Shown: positions 1 through 8,282, counted from the stretch's first letter. The stretch is DNA of 64,000 nt from Clostridiales bacterium UBA6114 (GCA_002423435.1 DIWE01000043.1:71604-135603), one strand, 5' to 3'. The notes: a model not told the origin generated them from the sequence alone. Made by a program: numbers and translations.

Positions 1-717
1 GACGCAGGCGACATCGGCCCGGCTTTTGACCAGCTCTTCGGGGATCATCCCATCCTCGTCCAACGGGATGCCTGCAAAAAGGGCGCGATTGCTATTAAAA
101 ATCAGGTTCAGCTTCTCATAGCCCGGATTTTCGAGCGCGTAGACGCACCTCTCGTCAAACAGCTGGATCAGAAGCTGCAGCAGAAATTCCGTACCGGAGC
201 TTACGACGATCTGTTCGGGTGAACACCTGACCCCCCTGGACTGGCGGAGGTAGCCCGCGATGCTCGCGCGCAGGCGGTAATCCCCCTGGGAATTGCCGGG
301 CTTTAACAGCTCGGGGTCGTACTCGCTGATCACTTCCCTTGTGAGCTTCCGCCACACGGAATACGGAAAGCTCTCCGCGTCCACGCCCTGATGGGAAAAA
401 TCATAGCGGCACAAGGGCGCGGCGTCCTGATTTTTCGCCGGCGTGACGGTTTGCGCATCCATTTTTAAGATCCCGTCGAGCTTTGAGACAAAAAAACCGC
501 TTTTTGCACTTGACGTGATGTAGCCCTCGGCAATCAGCTGGCTGTAAGCGTTCTGTACGGTATTCAGACTGCACTGCAGATGGTCGGCAAGCCGCCTTTT
601 GGACGGAAGTCTGGTCCGATACGGATATGTGCCGTTTTGGATCTCCGATTTCATGTGCAGGTAAAGCTGCTCGTAAAGCGGGATTTTGCTTTTCTTTTCC
701 AGAGTCAATGTGATCAT
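1..717 (-). CDS. pdxR: MocR/PdxR-type GntR-aminotransferase regulator (3' part cut by window edge)
   Basis: Transcriptional regulator with an N-terminal GntR winged helix-turn-helix (residues about 1-75, beginning MITLTLEKKSKIPLYEQLY) joined to a fold-type I aminotransferase-like domain that begins near residue 105. In this family the second domain senses pyridoxal 5'-phosphate. The ATG is at 717-715 and the frame stays open to base 1, so 239 residues are visible and the PLP-binding lysine lies outside the window. The gene is divergent from pdxS with 134 bases between the starts, the usual layout for a PdxR that activates pdxST when PLP is low. The family call rests on the HTH plus visible aminotransferase segments; the name PdxR is inferred from position. 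Confidence 0.85.
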   Translation of the reverse strand, partial: MITLTLEKKSKIPLYEQLYLHMKSEIQNGTYPYRTRLPSKRRLADHLQCSLNTVQNAYSQLIAEGYITSSAKSGFFVSKLDGILKMDAQTVTPAKNQDAAPLCRYDFSHQGVDAESFPYSVWRKLTREVISEYDPELLKPGNSQGDYRLRASIAGYLRQSRGVRCSPEQIVVSSGTEFLLQLLIQLFDERCVYALENPGYEKLNLIFNSNRALFAGIPLDEDGMIPEELVKSRADVACV

Positions 718-851
718 GCGGAATGTGCCTCCAAACTGGTACCATTAAATTATCATAATGTGAGCCTTTTTATAGGGTCAGACTGTCGCTATAATAATAA
801 CAAAATTCAGTAAGGGCTGCAAGGCGGCACTTAAAAAAGGAAGGCAGACAG
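718..851. promoter_or_regulatory. Divergent pdxR/pdxS control region
   Basis: The 134 bases between the two starts contain a TATAAT hexamer at 790-795 pointing to pdxS with no good -35 box, as expected for an activated promoter. An AT-rich stretch with a GGTACC palindrome (739-744) lies on the pdxR side. PdxR-type proteins usually bind such a shared region; the exact operator is inferred. Confidence 0.4.
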
Positions 852-1724
852 ATGAATAACCACTATGAACTGAACAAAAATCTGGCGCAGATGTTAAAAG
901 GCGGGGTCATTATGGACGTGACGACCCCGGAACAGGCGAAAATCGCCGAGGAGGCGGGCGCGTGCGCCGTGATGGCTCTGGAGAAGATTCCCGCCGACAT
1001 TCGCTTATCCGGCGGCGTCGCCCGGATGAGCGACCCCAAAATGATAAAGGAGATCCAGGACGCGGTGTCCATACCCGTAATGGCCAAGGTCCGGATCGGA
1101 CATTTTGTGGAGGCACAGATTCTGCAGGCGATCGAGATCGACTACATCGACGAGAGCGAGGTGCTGTCTCCCGCCGACGACAAATACCATATCGACAAAA
1201 CGAAATTCGATGTCCCGTTTGTCTGCGGCGCGAGGGATCTGGGCGAGGCGCTGCGCAGGATCGCCGAGGGCGCGTCCATGATCCGCACGAAAGGGGAGCC
1301 CGGCACGGGCGATATCGTCCAGGCCGTGACGCATATGCGGCTTGTAAACCGGGGGATCGGCGAGCTTAAAGGCATGCGCGAGGATGAGCTCTACCACGCG
1401 GCCAAGGAGCTCGAGGTGCCGTATGCGCTTGTGCAGTATGTGCATGAAAACGGGAGGCTGCCGGTCGTGAACTTCGCGGCGGGCGGTATCGCGACACCGG
1501 CCGACGCGGCGCTGATGATGCAGCTCGGCGCGGAGGGCGTCTTTGTCGGATCGGGTATTTTTAAATCAGGAGACCCCGGAAAACGCGCACAGGCGGTCGT
1601 CAAGGCTGTGACCAACTTTAACGACGCAAAAATGATCGCCGCGCTTTCCGAGGACCTGGGCGAGGCAATGGTCGGAACAAACGAGCAGGAAATCAAGCTC
1701 CTGATGGCGGAGCGGGGAAAGTAA
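852..1724 (+). CDS. pdxS: Pyridoxal 5'-phosphate synthase, PdxS subunit
   Basis: Synthase subunit of the deoxyxylulose-independent vitamin B6 pathway. It makes PLP from ribose 5-phosphate, glyceraldehyde 3-phosphate and ammonia in a cytoplasmic complex of 12 PdxS and 12 PdxT. The 290 residues match the family length. Both catalytic lysines are visible: K79 in MAKVRIGH and K147 in IRTKGEPGTG, with the phosphate-binding segment GGIATPADAA further on. The ATG follows an AAGGAAGG Shine-Dalgarno. The stop is one base before the pdxT start, so the two are translationally linked. Confidence 0.97.
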   Translation: MNNHYELNKNLAQMLKGGVIMDVTTPEQAKIAEEAGACAVMALEKIPADIRLSGGVARMSDPKMIKEIQDAVSIPVMAKVRIGHFVEAQILQAIEIDYIDESEVLSPADDKYHIDKTKFDVPFVCGARDLGEALRRIAEGASMIRTKGEPGTGDIVQAVTHMRLVNRGIGELKGMREDELYHAAKELEVPYALVQYVHENGRLPVVNFAAGGIATPADAALMMQLGAEGVFVGSGIFKSGDPGKRAQAVVKAVTNFNDAKMIAALSEDLGEAMVGTNEQEIKLLMAERGK

Positions 1725-1725
1725 A

Positions 1726-2289
1726 ATGATCGGCGTTTTAGCTATACAGGGAGGATTTATTGAGCATATCAATACTCTTGGGAAAATCGGAGCCCCCGCA
1801 TTTGAGATCAGGCAAAAGGAAGATCTTCTGAAAAACAGAATCGACGGCCTGATTTTTCCGGGCGGGGAAAGCACCGTAATCGGAAAACTGATTCGGGAGC
1901 TCGGGCTGTTCGACCCGCTGGACGCTCTGATCCGGGGCGGTACCCCGGTGCTTGGAACCTGCGCCGGAGCGATTCTGCTCGCACAGGAGATCGCCGGCAA
2001 TGAAAACGCATACTTCGGGGCGATCGACATAAGGGTGAAACGAAACGCCTTCGGCAGGCAGCTTTCGAGCTTTCACACGGCCGGGGAGTTCGCGGGGCTC
2101 GGGGAGATTCCGATGACCTTTATCCGCGCCCCGATTATTGAGGAGGCGGGGGAGGAAGCGGAGGTTTTGGCAAGGGTAAATGGCCGGATTGTGGCGGCGA
2201 GACAGAAAAACGTGCTGGTGACGGCCTTTCATCCCGAGCTTACAAAAGACCTGAGGGTCCACCGCTTTTTCTTCGAAAACATAAAATGA
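1726..2289 (+). CDS. pdxT: Pyridoxal 5'-phosphate synthase, PdxT glutaminase subunit
   Basis: Class I glutamine amidotransferase that releases ammonia from glutamine and channels it to PdxS. The 187 residues carry the nucleophile C79 in LGTCAGAILL, the His-Glu pair H169/E171 in AFHPEL, and the PdxT signatures AIQGGFIEH and PGGEST. It starts one base after the pdxS stop and is the last gene of the pair. A long palindrome follows 21 bases after the stop. Confidence 0.97.
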   Translation: MIGVLAIQGGFIEHINTLGKIGAPAFEIRQKEDLLKNRIDGLIFPGGESTVIGKLIRELGLFDPLDALIRGGTPVLGTCAGAILLAQEIAGNENAYFGAIDIRVKRNAFGRQLSSFHTAGEFAGLGEIPMTFIRAPIIEEAGEEAEVLARVNGRIVAARQKNVLVTAFHPELTKDLRVHRFFFENIK

Positions 2290-2310
2290 CAAAAACGGCG
2301 GTTTTGTCCG

Positions 2311-2364
2311 CACCTGGAGGAACACCCCAAGCGATCATGATCGCTTGGGGTGTTCCTCCAGGTG
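2311..2364. repeat. Perfect 54-bp palindrome after pdxT
   Basis: The 54 bases equal their own reverse complement, with arms starting CACCTGGAGGAACACCCCAA. No U-tract follows, so it is not a typical intrinsic terminator. The inner core CCCCAAGCGAT...ATCGCTTGGGG recurs at 47864-47889 between purH and purD, so it may be a mobile or selected palindromic element. Confidence 0.85.
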
Positions 2365-2384
2365 GAATTGGGTTCCCTCTCGAA

Positions 2385-2430
2385 AGGCTGTCGAATTTTT
2401 AGACAGCCTCACCACCCCTTTCAGGGGTGG
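2385..2430. repeat. Two adjacent hairpins
   Basis: AGGCTGTC (2385-2392) pairs with GACAGCCT (2402-2409), and CCACCCCT (2412-2419) pairs with AGGGGTGG (2423-2430). They lie between pdxT and the convergent lipoprotein gene and may end transcription of either one. There is no clear U-tract, so the role is uncertain. Confidence 0.5.
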
Positions 2431-2477
2431 CCTTGACTGTTTTATGGATTTGATCGAAATATATGTAATCTCAATTA

Positions 2478-3053
2478 TTATTCGTCAGTCTCCGGAAGAT
2501 TCATAAGCTCGGTAACTTTATTAAGCTGATCACAATATTCGTTTATTTGAATTTGATCTTTGAGTTCAGATACATTAATATTAAGACTGTTAATATCGGC
2601 TATTAATTCATTAATGTTTATATTAAAATCATCAAGAACAAATAGATTTTTATTTTCCGACAAATTTAAACGCACATATTTCAAAAATTTATTCTCTGCT
2701 GCAAAAAAAGAACCCAATGGGTCATTTATTTCCTCTGGAATTACTTTAACTTCTAAATTGCGTTGTCCGGTAAAAGTTGAATGACTATAGAATGGACTAT
2801 AAGCTAATAAGTGATCAATATATCCCATTAAGTAAATAGATTCATTTTCGGAATTTGCTGATGTATCATTCAGCCCTTCCAACACCTGTGTAAAGCTCCA
2901 TAAATCCATAGAATAATAATAATTAAATGAACTCGCTAAAGTAGCGTATAGTTGATTTGTATGATTATCTTTTTCAATTTTAGTTGAACACGAACTCAAA
3001 ACAAGAATAGAAGAAAGAATGATCAATAGTACTAAATGAATTTTTTTTCGCAT
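2478..3053 (-). CDS. Predicted lipoprotein, function unknown
   Basis: This 191-residue protein has a lipoprotein signal peptide: MRKK, a hydrophobic run, then the lipobox LSSC with the lipidated Cys near residue 22. The rest is acidic and Asn/Ser-rich, with a likely helical C-terminal part rich in NIN/SLNIN. I recognise no family. The start is fixed by GAAGGAGA ten bases before the ATG. The gene is much richer in A+T than its neighbours (many AAT, ATT, TTA codons), which suggests transfer. It lies downstream of another AT-rich secreted-protein gene on the same strand but is separated from it by a terminator. Confidence 0.7.
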   Translation of the reverse strand: MRKKIHLVLLIILSSILVLSSCSTKIEKDNHTNQLYATLASSFNYYYSMDLWSFTQVLEGLNDTSANSENESIYLMGYIDHLLAYSPFYSHSTFTGQRNLEVKVIPEEINDPLGSFFAAENKFLKYVRLNLSENKNLFVLDDFNININELIADINSLNINVSELKDQIQINEYCDQLNKVTELMNLPETDE

Positions 3054-3111
3054 AAGTTTTATCTCCTTCAGTTATCCGCTAACGTAAATTTACTGGCGGA
3101 TAATATTATAT

Positions 3112-3147
3112 AATAGGGGGCTGTTGATATATATGTCAACAGCCCCT
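3112..3147 (-). terminator. Terminator after the secreted-protein gene
   Basis: Stem of 11 bp, GGGGCTGTTGA (3117-3127) with TCAACAGCCCC (3136-3146). Reading the minus strand it is followed by an AT-rich tail. It ends the 3160-3945 gene before the lipoprotein gene begins. Confidence 0.65.
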
Positions 3148-3159
3148 CGTTTGTGGACA

Positions 3160-3945
3160 TTAGATTCTAACGGCGTTTAAATCTGCTATGGACCATTCAA
3201 CATGATTAGGCGAGACTGTAACACTACACCCAATTGAACCTCCAACAAGACCAGTACCTCCAAATTTAAGTGATGTTGTGAAGGTACCTGATACCTCATA
3301 TTCAGTATAAGTATGCACAAAATCTGCGCCATAATCTAACCACTGGCCGCTCGTACCTGATTTAGGAGTTACATAAACGGCACTATAAGAATAATTTGTG
3401 AAGGCTATGTCGTCATAAAAATTAAATGCAAGAGTACCAGAAGTTGCATATTGACCTGATCTTAGTGAAGAATATCTACTTTCAGCGTTGTAATCGTAAT
3501 ACGTTGCTTTTGTAGAATCATAATATAGAATAATGACATCAGCTGATTTAGGAAAGGGTTCAACCGTACTCAGACTATACTCTGCAAATAATCTATAATA
3601 TGAATCTGTAACCCTCTTATTAGAATAAACCACTATGTTTCCGTCATATGGAGGTATACGTTGGATCGAATTTTGATCGTTTAGCTCTTTTGGATCTGAC
3701 AGTTCAACCCCTACTTTTTCCAGCGTCTTCTGTAAGGATTTATAATCAGAAGTTGTCCATACAAGTTCTGCAATTAAGCCGTCATAAGTCTTATCGTCTA
3801 AGTTCATTATTTGATTTTTTAATGATGTGATTTGAAAATCCGAAAGATTTTCGCTACTAATGGATGCTAAATCTTTTAAATCTGGTACATCAGCATTAAT
3901 GGCCAGACCAGCTTGTGATATAAATAAACAACATATAATTGCCAA
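3160..3945 (-). CDS. Secreted protein of unknown function with an unusual 5' end
   Basis: The open frame gives 261 residues with a hydrophobic leader (IICCLFISQAGLA) and a predicted signal-peptidase site near ALA/INA. A helical segment follows, then a Ser/Thr/Tyr-rich, beta-looking C-terminal half (about residues 105-261). No family is recognised. The only start in frame is TTG at 3945, without a ribosome binding site. KTTS lies in frame just before it, but two TAG codons and a TAA precede that. A strong AAAGGAG site with an ATG lies about 80 bases further upstream in the same frame and stops after 15 codons. The 5' end may therefore be decayed, or the short ORF may be a leader peptide. Composition is AT-rich like the lipoprotein gene. 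Confidence 0.55.
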   Translation of the reverse strand: MAIICCLFISQAGLAINADVPDLKDLASISSENLSDFQITSLKNQIMNLDDKTYDGLIAELVWTTSDYKSLQKTLEKVGVELSDPKELNDQNSIQRIPPYDGNIVVYSNKRVTDSYYRLFAEYSLSTVEPFPKSADVIILYYDSTKATYYDYNAESRYSSLRSGQYATSGTLAFNFYDDIAFTNYSYSAVYVTPKSGTSGQWLDYGADFVHTYTEYEVSGTFTTSLKFGGTGLVGGSIGCSVTVSPNHVEWSIADLNAVRI

Positions 3946-4235
3946 CGACGTTGTCTTGCCCTACTAAAGCTATAATTAAAAAAAGCAGCAATAGCAAGGC
4001 GTACATTTGAACGGCGGACTCATAACGACATCTCCTTTCGTTTATTCGAGGTTTTATCTGCCTCTACTATATAAACGTCAGCAGGTATCATTTTGTAACA
4101 CTTAAATAAAAATTTGTCATAGTCAACAACGATGATCGGGCGAGAAAAGAATTGAACACAGAAAATATGTTAACATGCAGACGGAAGATAAAGTTTTCTA
4201 TGCTTTTACCGATTTAATTTCCTTAGTGCCAATAA

Positions 4236-4356
4236 TTTCAGACTGTCGAAAAACCCCTTGCCAAGCACAGAAATGGCAAGGGTTAGTTTTAAGCTTTTCA
4301 ATATGCAAAACCCGAGTTTTGCTTTCGCTTAACTCGGGTTTTTCGACAAACTGAAA
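4236..4356. repeat. Branched (three-way) inverted-repeat element
   Basis: The outer arms TTTCAGACTGTCGAAAAACC (from 4236) and the reverse complement ending at 4356 match at 19 of 21 bases. They enclose two further stems: CCCTTGCCA/TGGCAAGGG and AACCCGAGTT/AACTCGGGTT. The fold would be a cloverleaf-like structure of about 120 bases with no coding potential. It may be an intergenic repeat element or a structured transcript end. Confidence 0.65.
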
Positions 4357-4380
4357 CGGCGGCCGAGCGGCCGCCGTTTT
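4354..4380 (-). terminator. Terminator after the HAD phosphatase gene
   Basis: An 11-bp GC-rich stem, AAACGGCGGCC (4354-4364) with GGCCGCCGTTT (4369-4379), with A/T runs on both sides. It lies 36 bases past the stop of the minus-strand gene. Confidence 0.7.
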
Positions 4381-4415
4381 ATTATGGTCGCTTCCGCGAT
4401 GAACTGATTTCGGCG

Positions 4416-5213
4416 TCAGATCAAGCGGAGCCTTTTTAACCCCTCGTAAACGCCCTCGCCTTTGACGTCCGCCGTGATAAGGCCGGCCGAGGCATCGAGC
4501 ATGGGCGAGTGGGTTTTCATCAGCACTCCGGTCCCGACAAGCTCAAGCATCTCCCGGTCGTTCGGCGAATCGCCGAAGGCGTAAGTGTCTTTCACATCGA
4601 GGCGCAGATAATCGACGGCCGCTTTGACGCCGTGCGCCTTCGTAATACCCTTTTTCGTAACGTCGCAGGAGCTGTTGAAGCGGTGCATATAAATTTCAAG
4701 CCGGTCCTGAAACCGTCTTATAAATTTTTCGAATCTGCGCCTGTCGTCGAAGGTGGCCATAAAGATATTGATATTTTCGAGATCGGCGTGCACCATGGAA
4801 TCGAGGATTTCCGCCGGAAGCGCGAGCGCCTTTACAAGGCCGATGTAGTTTTTCTCGCTTTTGTCCTTGCAGTAGCATCTTTTCTGGCTTTCCAGGATAT
4901 AGTTGAAGTTTTCCCCGTCGAGATAGTCAAGAGCTTCCCTCAGGACAGTAAGCCCGATCCGCTCGTTGTCGATTTCCCTGCCGTTTAACATGGTGTAAGC
5001 GCCGTTTGCAAGTACATAGCAGTCAAAATCAAAAAAGGGAGGGGGCAGGCTGCAAATCACCCGCCCGGTTGCGAGGCCGACCAGGAATCCGTTTTCCCTC
5101 AGCGCGTTCAGCGCCTCGACCGTTTTGGCCGTCGGCGCAGATATCCCCGCGCTCTCATCGACCAGCGTCCCGTCATAGTCGAAGAATACGGCGCCCTCAT
5201 ATTTTTTTTCCAT
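4416..5213 (-). CDS. HAD-superfamily phosphatase, Cof type
   Basis: Cytoplasmic Mg-dependent phosphatase of 265 residues, the normal length for Cof/YidA-like proteins, which act on sugar phosphates or other small phosphates. Motif I is FFDYDGTLVDE, with D12 as nucleophile and D14 as acid. Motif II is LATG near residue 49. A cap of about 110 residues lies between motifs II and III. Motif III includes K188 in TKKG, and motif IV is GDSPND (D215, D219). GGGGGAG precedes the ATG. It lies 67 bases downstream of the GGDEF/HD-GYP gene on the same strand, so they may share a transcript. The substrate cannot be read from sequence. Confidence 0.9.
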   Translation of the reverse strand: MEKKYEGAVFFDYDGTLVDESAGISAPTAKTVEALNALRENGFLVGLATGRVICSLPPPFFDFDCYVLANGAYTMLNGREIDNERIGLTVLREALDYLDGENFNYILESQKRCYCKDKSEKNYIGLVKALALPAEILDSMVHADLENINIFMATFDDRRRFEKFIRRFQDRLEIYMHRFNSSCDVTKKGITKAHGVKAAVDYLRLDVKDTYAFGDSPNDREMLELVGTGVLMKTHSPMLDASAGLITADVKGEGVYEGLKRLRLI

Positions 5214-5280
5214 TGAACTCCCCCAAAGCTGCGCAGGATATAAAAGCTGGCTGCCGGCACCGGTGAAAGCCGTGATGGGC

Positions 5281-7755
5281 TCAGTCGATGTTAGAAAAAC
5301 CGCTTTGACCCGAATCCGATATCAAGCTAACGAATATAGTTACAATCCCGGCGTCAAATTGCGTACCGGCATTTTGTAGGAGCTCCCGGACCGCCCGCTC
5401 CTTCGAAACGGCTTCCCTGTAAGGCCTGTCGCTGATCATCGCGTCAAAGGAATCGGCAACGGACAGGATCCTCGTCATCAAAGGGATCTCGTTTCCTTTC
5501 AGGCCGTTCGGATAGCCCGTTCCGTCCAGCCTCTCGTGGTGCATTAGGACATATCCCGCAAGCTCCGACATCTCGCTCGCCGAATTTAAGATCCGGTATC
5601 CGATCTCGGGGTGGCGTCTGATTTCCTCCCATTCCCTTGGGGTAAGCGCTGAGGCCTTGTCCAGTATATTTTCTTTAAGCGCAATTTTACCGATGTCATG
5701 GACAAGTCCGATAACTTTCAGTTTATTCAGTTCAAACTCCGACAGGTCCATTTCCCTTCCGATTTTATGGCAAAGCTCGCTTACCCGTCTCGAGTGCTGC
5801 TCCTCCCGCGGGTTTTTCTCGAACAGCGTGCTTAAAATCGTATCGATCGCCCGGCCTCTCATGCTTGGCGTTTCAAACAGCTTGTTCCGATACATGTTGT
5901 CTTCCGCATTTTTGATAACGATGGACAGATCCTCGTCCGCGCTTGTTTTTGTACATGACCCGAGGGAGATTGAAATGCTCATCGAATTTACGCTGGTGCC
6001 CGAGCATTTCCGGCCGATCGCCCCGACGACTTTTTCCGCCTCGATTGAATCGGTATCCGGCATCAGGATGAAAAATTCATCCCCGCCCCAGCGTGCGATG
6101 ATATCATCCGGACGGCATGCACTTTTAATGACCGACGCAACCTGCCGCAGGATGCGATCGCCCGCCTGATGTCCAAACGCGTCGTTTATCAGCTTTAAAC
6201 CGTTTACGTCCCCCGCGATCACGGAAACCGGAACAGCCCCCCGGGCGTTTAGCTTCTCGATTTGTTCATCGAAAAAACGGCGGTTGTACAAATCGGTCAG
6301 GCTGTCGTGATGGCTGTTATAAAGAATCGTCTCCTCGCTTTTCTTGCGGTCGGTGATGTCGGTGATAACCCCGCAGACCAGCGCCGCCTCGCCCGCCTCG
6401 TTCATCACAAGATTGGCTTTCGAATATAAAAAGCGGATTTCCGAATCGTTTTTTCGCCGGATTTTAAACTCTACATCGTATTTATCCTGCCCTGCAATCA
6501 ATCCGTTAAGCGTCTCATCCAGCATTTGCCGGTATTCGGGCATGGCGAGCTTCTGCACCTCGTCAAGGGGAAGCCGATCCGGAAAAGGCTCGATTCCATA
6601 GATCCTGTATGCCTCGCCGGACGCCCAAACCATTCCGGTGGCCGGATCAAGCTCCCAGTTGCCGACGTGGGCGATGGCCTGCGCCATGCAGGAACGGGCC
6701 TCGCTTTGCATCAGGCGGTCTCTCTCATCCACAATTTTGCCGAGCATTTTATTGAAGGCGCCGCACAATACGGAAAACTCGTCGTTTCCCGCAGCGGGCA
6801 GTCTTAAAACATCATTGCTTTCCAGATCGATCCGATCGATCCGGCTTGCAATGCTGATGATCGGTTCCGATATGTAATTGTTTAAAAGGCGGTAAACCGC
6901 CAGGAATAAAAGCAAAATCAGTATTGAAAATATTCCGTAGAGCATTGGAAGCTGCTTTATGCCGGACAGATAGATGTTCATCTGTTTTGTTATGGTTACA
7001 TTAACCGGCTCGGTAGATTGATCCTGCTCCAACAAAACGGTTGCGGCAATCCTCGTGTCTTTCTTATTTATCGTTATATTCGCCGCGGGATTAGCTTTGT
7101 TATTCGCTACCGTCTTGAGATAGTTGCCGCTTTCCCCGGAAAAAGAGGAAAACGACAGCTCTCCGCCGATCAATCGTTCCAGCCTGGCAGTCATTGTGCC
7201 GTCAATAACTTTTCCTACTACAATGCTTCCGTTATCTTCCTCTTTATAAAGCGAGTCGGTAATTTTCGCAGCCGCGACAATGTAAAAACGGTCGTTGTAT
7301 TTGATGATGCGGACGGAATCGTCCCCGTCCTGATGGAGGAGCGCGCTTTCAATTTTGGATACCAAACCCCGATCGAGCGCGGCAAAGGTATTTCGATCGG
7401 GGTCAAAATATGTATCGTTGATGATTTCCCCGTTGTTATTATAAAAAACCATCAGACTGATGTCGAGGATCTTAAAATTTTCTCTTGTAAGGTTACGATG
7501 GAGATACAGAGGGGCGCAGGAATCGGCAAATTCATTGGTTTCGTTTCGGTAACCCCAGTCTTTTGCAATACCCTGATATTTTGCTTTTTTTTGGTCGAAA
7601 TAGGAAGAAACGTTGATGATATGGTTCACCATCTGTTTTTTTTCCTGGTCAACTAAAAAATTTACAAATAAAAATCTGAATAATAAGTTCCCGAGGATAA
7701 CTAAAATGATTGAGCCCGCAGTCAATATGATAGTTAGCTTATGGCTGATTTTCAA
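5281..7755 (-). CDS. Membrane sensor GGDEF and HD-GYP protein (CHASE4-HAMP-PAS-GGDEF-HD-GYP)
   Basis: Cyclic-di-GMP signalling enzyme with both a cyclase and a phosphodiesterase domain. Counting from the TTG at 7755: membrane helix 6-29, outside CHASE4-like domain (AKDWGYRNETNEFAD) to about 268, second helix 270-290, HAMP 291-344, PAS 359-474, GGDEF domain with intact RWGGDEF (557-561), then HD-GYP with VHDIGK (HD 686-687) and DGTGYP (GYP 747-749). The inhibitory RxxD site RPDD lies exactly five residues before GGDEF. The frame is open up to 7968, but GGAGGGA lies just upstream of the TTG and the earlier part looks like translated intergenic DNA, so I choose 7755 (824 residues). It probably tunes the cyclic-di-GMP pool read by the flgB-leader riboswitches. 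Confidence 0.92.
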   Translation of the reverse strand: MKISHKLTIILTAGSIILVILGNLLFRFLFVNFLVDQEKKQMVNHIINVSSYFDQKKAKYQGIAKDWGYRNETNEFADSCAPLYLHRNLTRENFKILDISLMVFYNNNGEIINDTYFDPDRNTFAALDRGLVSKIESALLHQDGDDSVRIIKYNDRFYIVAAAKITDSLYKEEDNGSIVVGKVIDGTMTARLERLIGGELSFSSFSGESGNYLKTVANNKANPAANITINKKDTRIAATVLLEQDQSTEPVNVTITKQMNIYLSGIKQLPMLYGIFSILILLLFLAVYRLLNNYISEPIISIASRIDRIDLESNDVLRLPAAGNDEFSVLCGAFNKMLGKIVDERDRLMQSEARSCMAQAIAHVGNWELDPATGMVWASGEAYRIYGIEPFPDRLPLDEVQKLAMPEYRQMLDETLNGLIAGQDKYDVEFKIRRKNDSEIRFLYSKANLVMNEAGEAALVCGVITDITDRKKSEETILYNSHHDSLTDLYNRRFFDEQIEKLNARGAVPVSVIAGDVNGLKLINDAFGHQAGDRILRQVASVIKSACRPDDIIARWGGDEFFILMPDTDSIEAEKVVGAIGRKCSGTSVNSMSISISLGSCTKTSADEDLSIVIKNAEDNMYRNKLFETPSMRGRAIDTILSTLFEKNPREEQHSRRVSELCHKIGREMDLSEFELNKLKVIGLVHDIGKIALKENILDKASALTPREWEEIRRHPEIGYRILNSASEMSELAGYVLMHHERLDGTGYPNGLKGNEIPLMTRILSVADSFDAMISDRPYREAVSKERAVRELLQNAGTQFDAGIVTIFVSLISDSGQSGFSNID

Positions 7756-7969
7756 AGCATTCCCTCCGTCAGGAAAGTATTGAATCAGTGCCTTACATTT
7801 CGCCGTCAAATAATCATATATTGAGTTTTTATACATCAATATAATAACAGTTTTTGTCGAAAAAACAAGTATTTCCCAAATAATCAAGCATTTGGAAAAC
7901 CGCACAATCATATTAAATCCGAGCTGATTGCGAATCTGTTTTGCGCAATGATGCGATTCGTGCCGCAAA

Positions 7970-8007
7970 AATAGAGCCTGAAACTCCTCTGTATGGTTTC
8001 AGGCTTT
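7970..8007 (-). terminator. Terminator after the 58-residue gene
   Basis: Perfect 10-bp stem AGCCTGAAAC (7975-7984) with GTTTCAGGCT (7996-8005). On the minus strand it is followed by a T-rich tail. The same 10-bp stem occurs in the tRNA-Gly terminator at 8458-8494. Confidence 0.75.
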
Positions 8008-8064
8008 ATCCCGTTCGGGAACCTAAGTCCGGATTCGATTCTTAAAAAAGTATCGTTTAAACCG

Positions 8065-8241
8065 TTAGTCCGACTGAAATTCTCCGTATTTTTTCTGATC
8101 TTCAATCATCAGTTCAATTTTTTCTTTTGGAAGATCTATTCCGTAAAAGCGAAACAGCAGTTTATGAATGATGTGCCACTCCCATCCGTATTCGATCCAT
8201 CTGTTTATATTCTCTTTGATTTCCGGCGTTAATCGGTGCAT
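8065..8241 (-). CDS. Small conserved-looking 58-residue protein, function unknown
   Basis: A short gene encoding 58 residues rich in aromatic and charged residues, with the segment RWIEYGWEWHIIHKLLFRFY, then a helical acidic/basic tail ending GEFQSD. It is supported by a complete gene signature: promoter at 8283-8310, a GGAG 12 bases before the ATG, normal codon use and a terminator downstream. There is no signal peptide or membrane segment. I do not recognise the family. It sits alone between the GGDEF/HD-GYP gene and tRNA-Gly. Confidence 0.7.
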   Translation of the reverse strand: MHRLTPEIKENINRWIEYGWEWHIIHKLLFRFYGIDLPKEKIELMIEDQKKYGEFQSD

Positions 8242-8282
8242 CGGCGAAAAAACTCCATTTATTGTATGTCGTATTATTTAGA

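Larger units (their letters stand above)
3946..4415. other. Intergenic region upstream of the secreted-protein gene
   Basis: No gene is visible. On the minus strand, the part next to the secreted-protein gene carries AAAGGAG, an ATG and a 15-codon ORF, and a second frame there that could encode a short hydrophobic peptide (MYALLLLLFLIIALVG...). The part from 4050 to 4230 is plain AT-rich DNA, probably promoter. From 4236 to 4380 it is filled by a branched inverted-repeat element and a terminator, listed separately. Confidence 0.5.

Noticed and set aside
3946..4035. Short hydrophobic ORF (MYALLLLLFLIIALVG...) as a separate membrane peptide gene
   Set aside because: Its own ATG lacks a ribosome site and it overlaps the disturbed 5' end of the secreted-protein gene, so it is more likely a by-product of that region.
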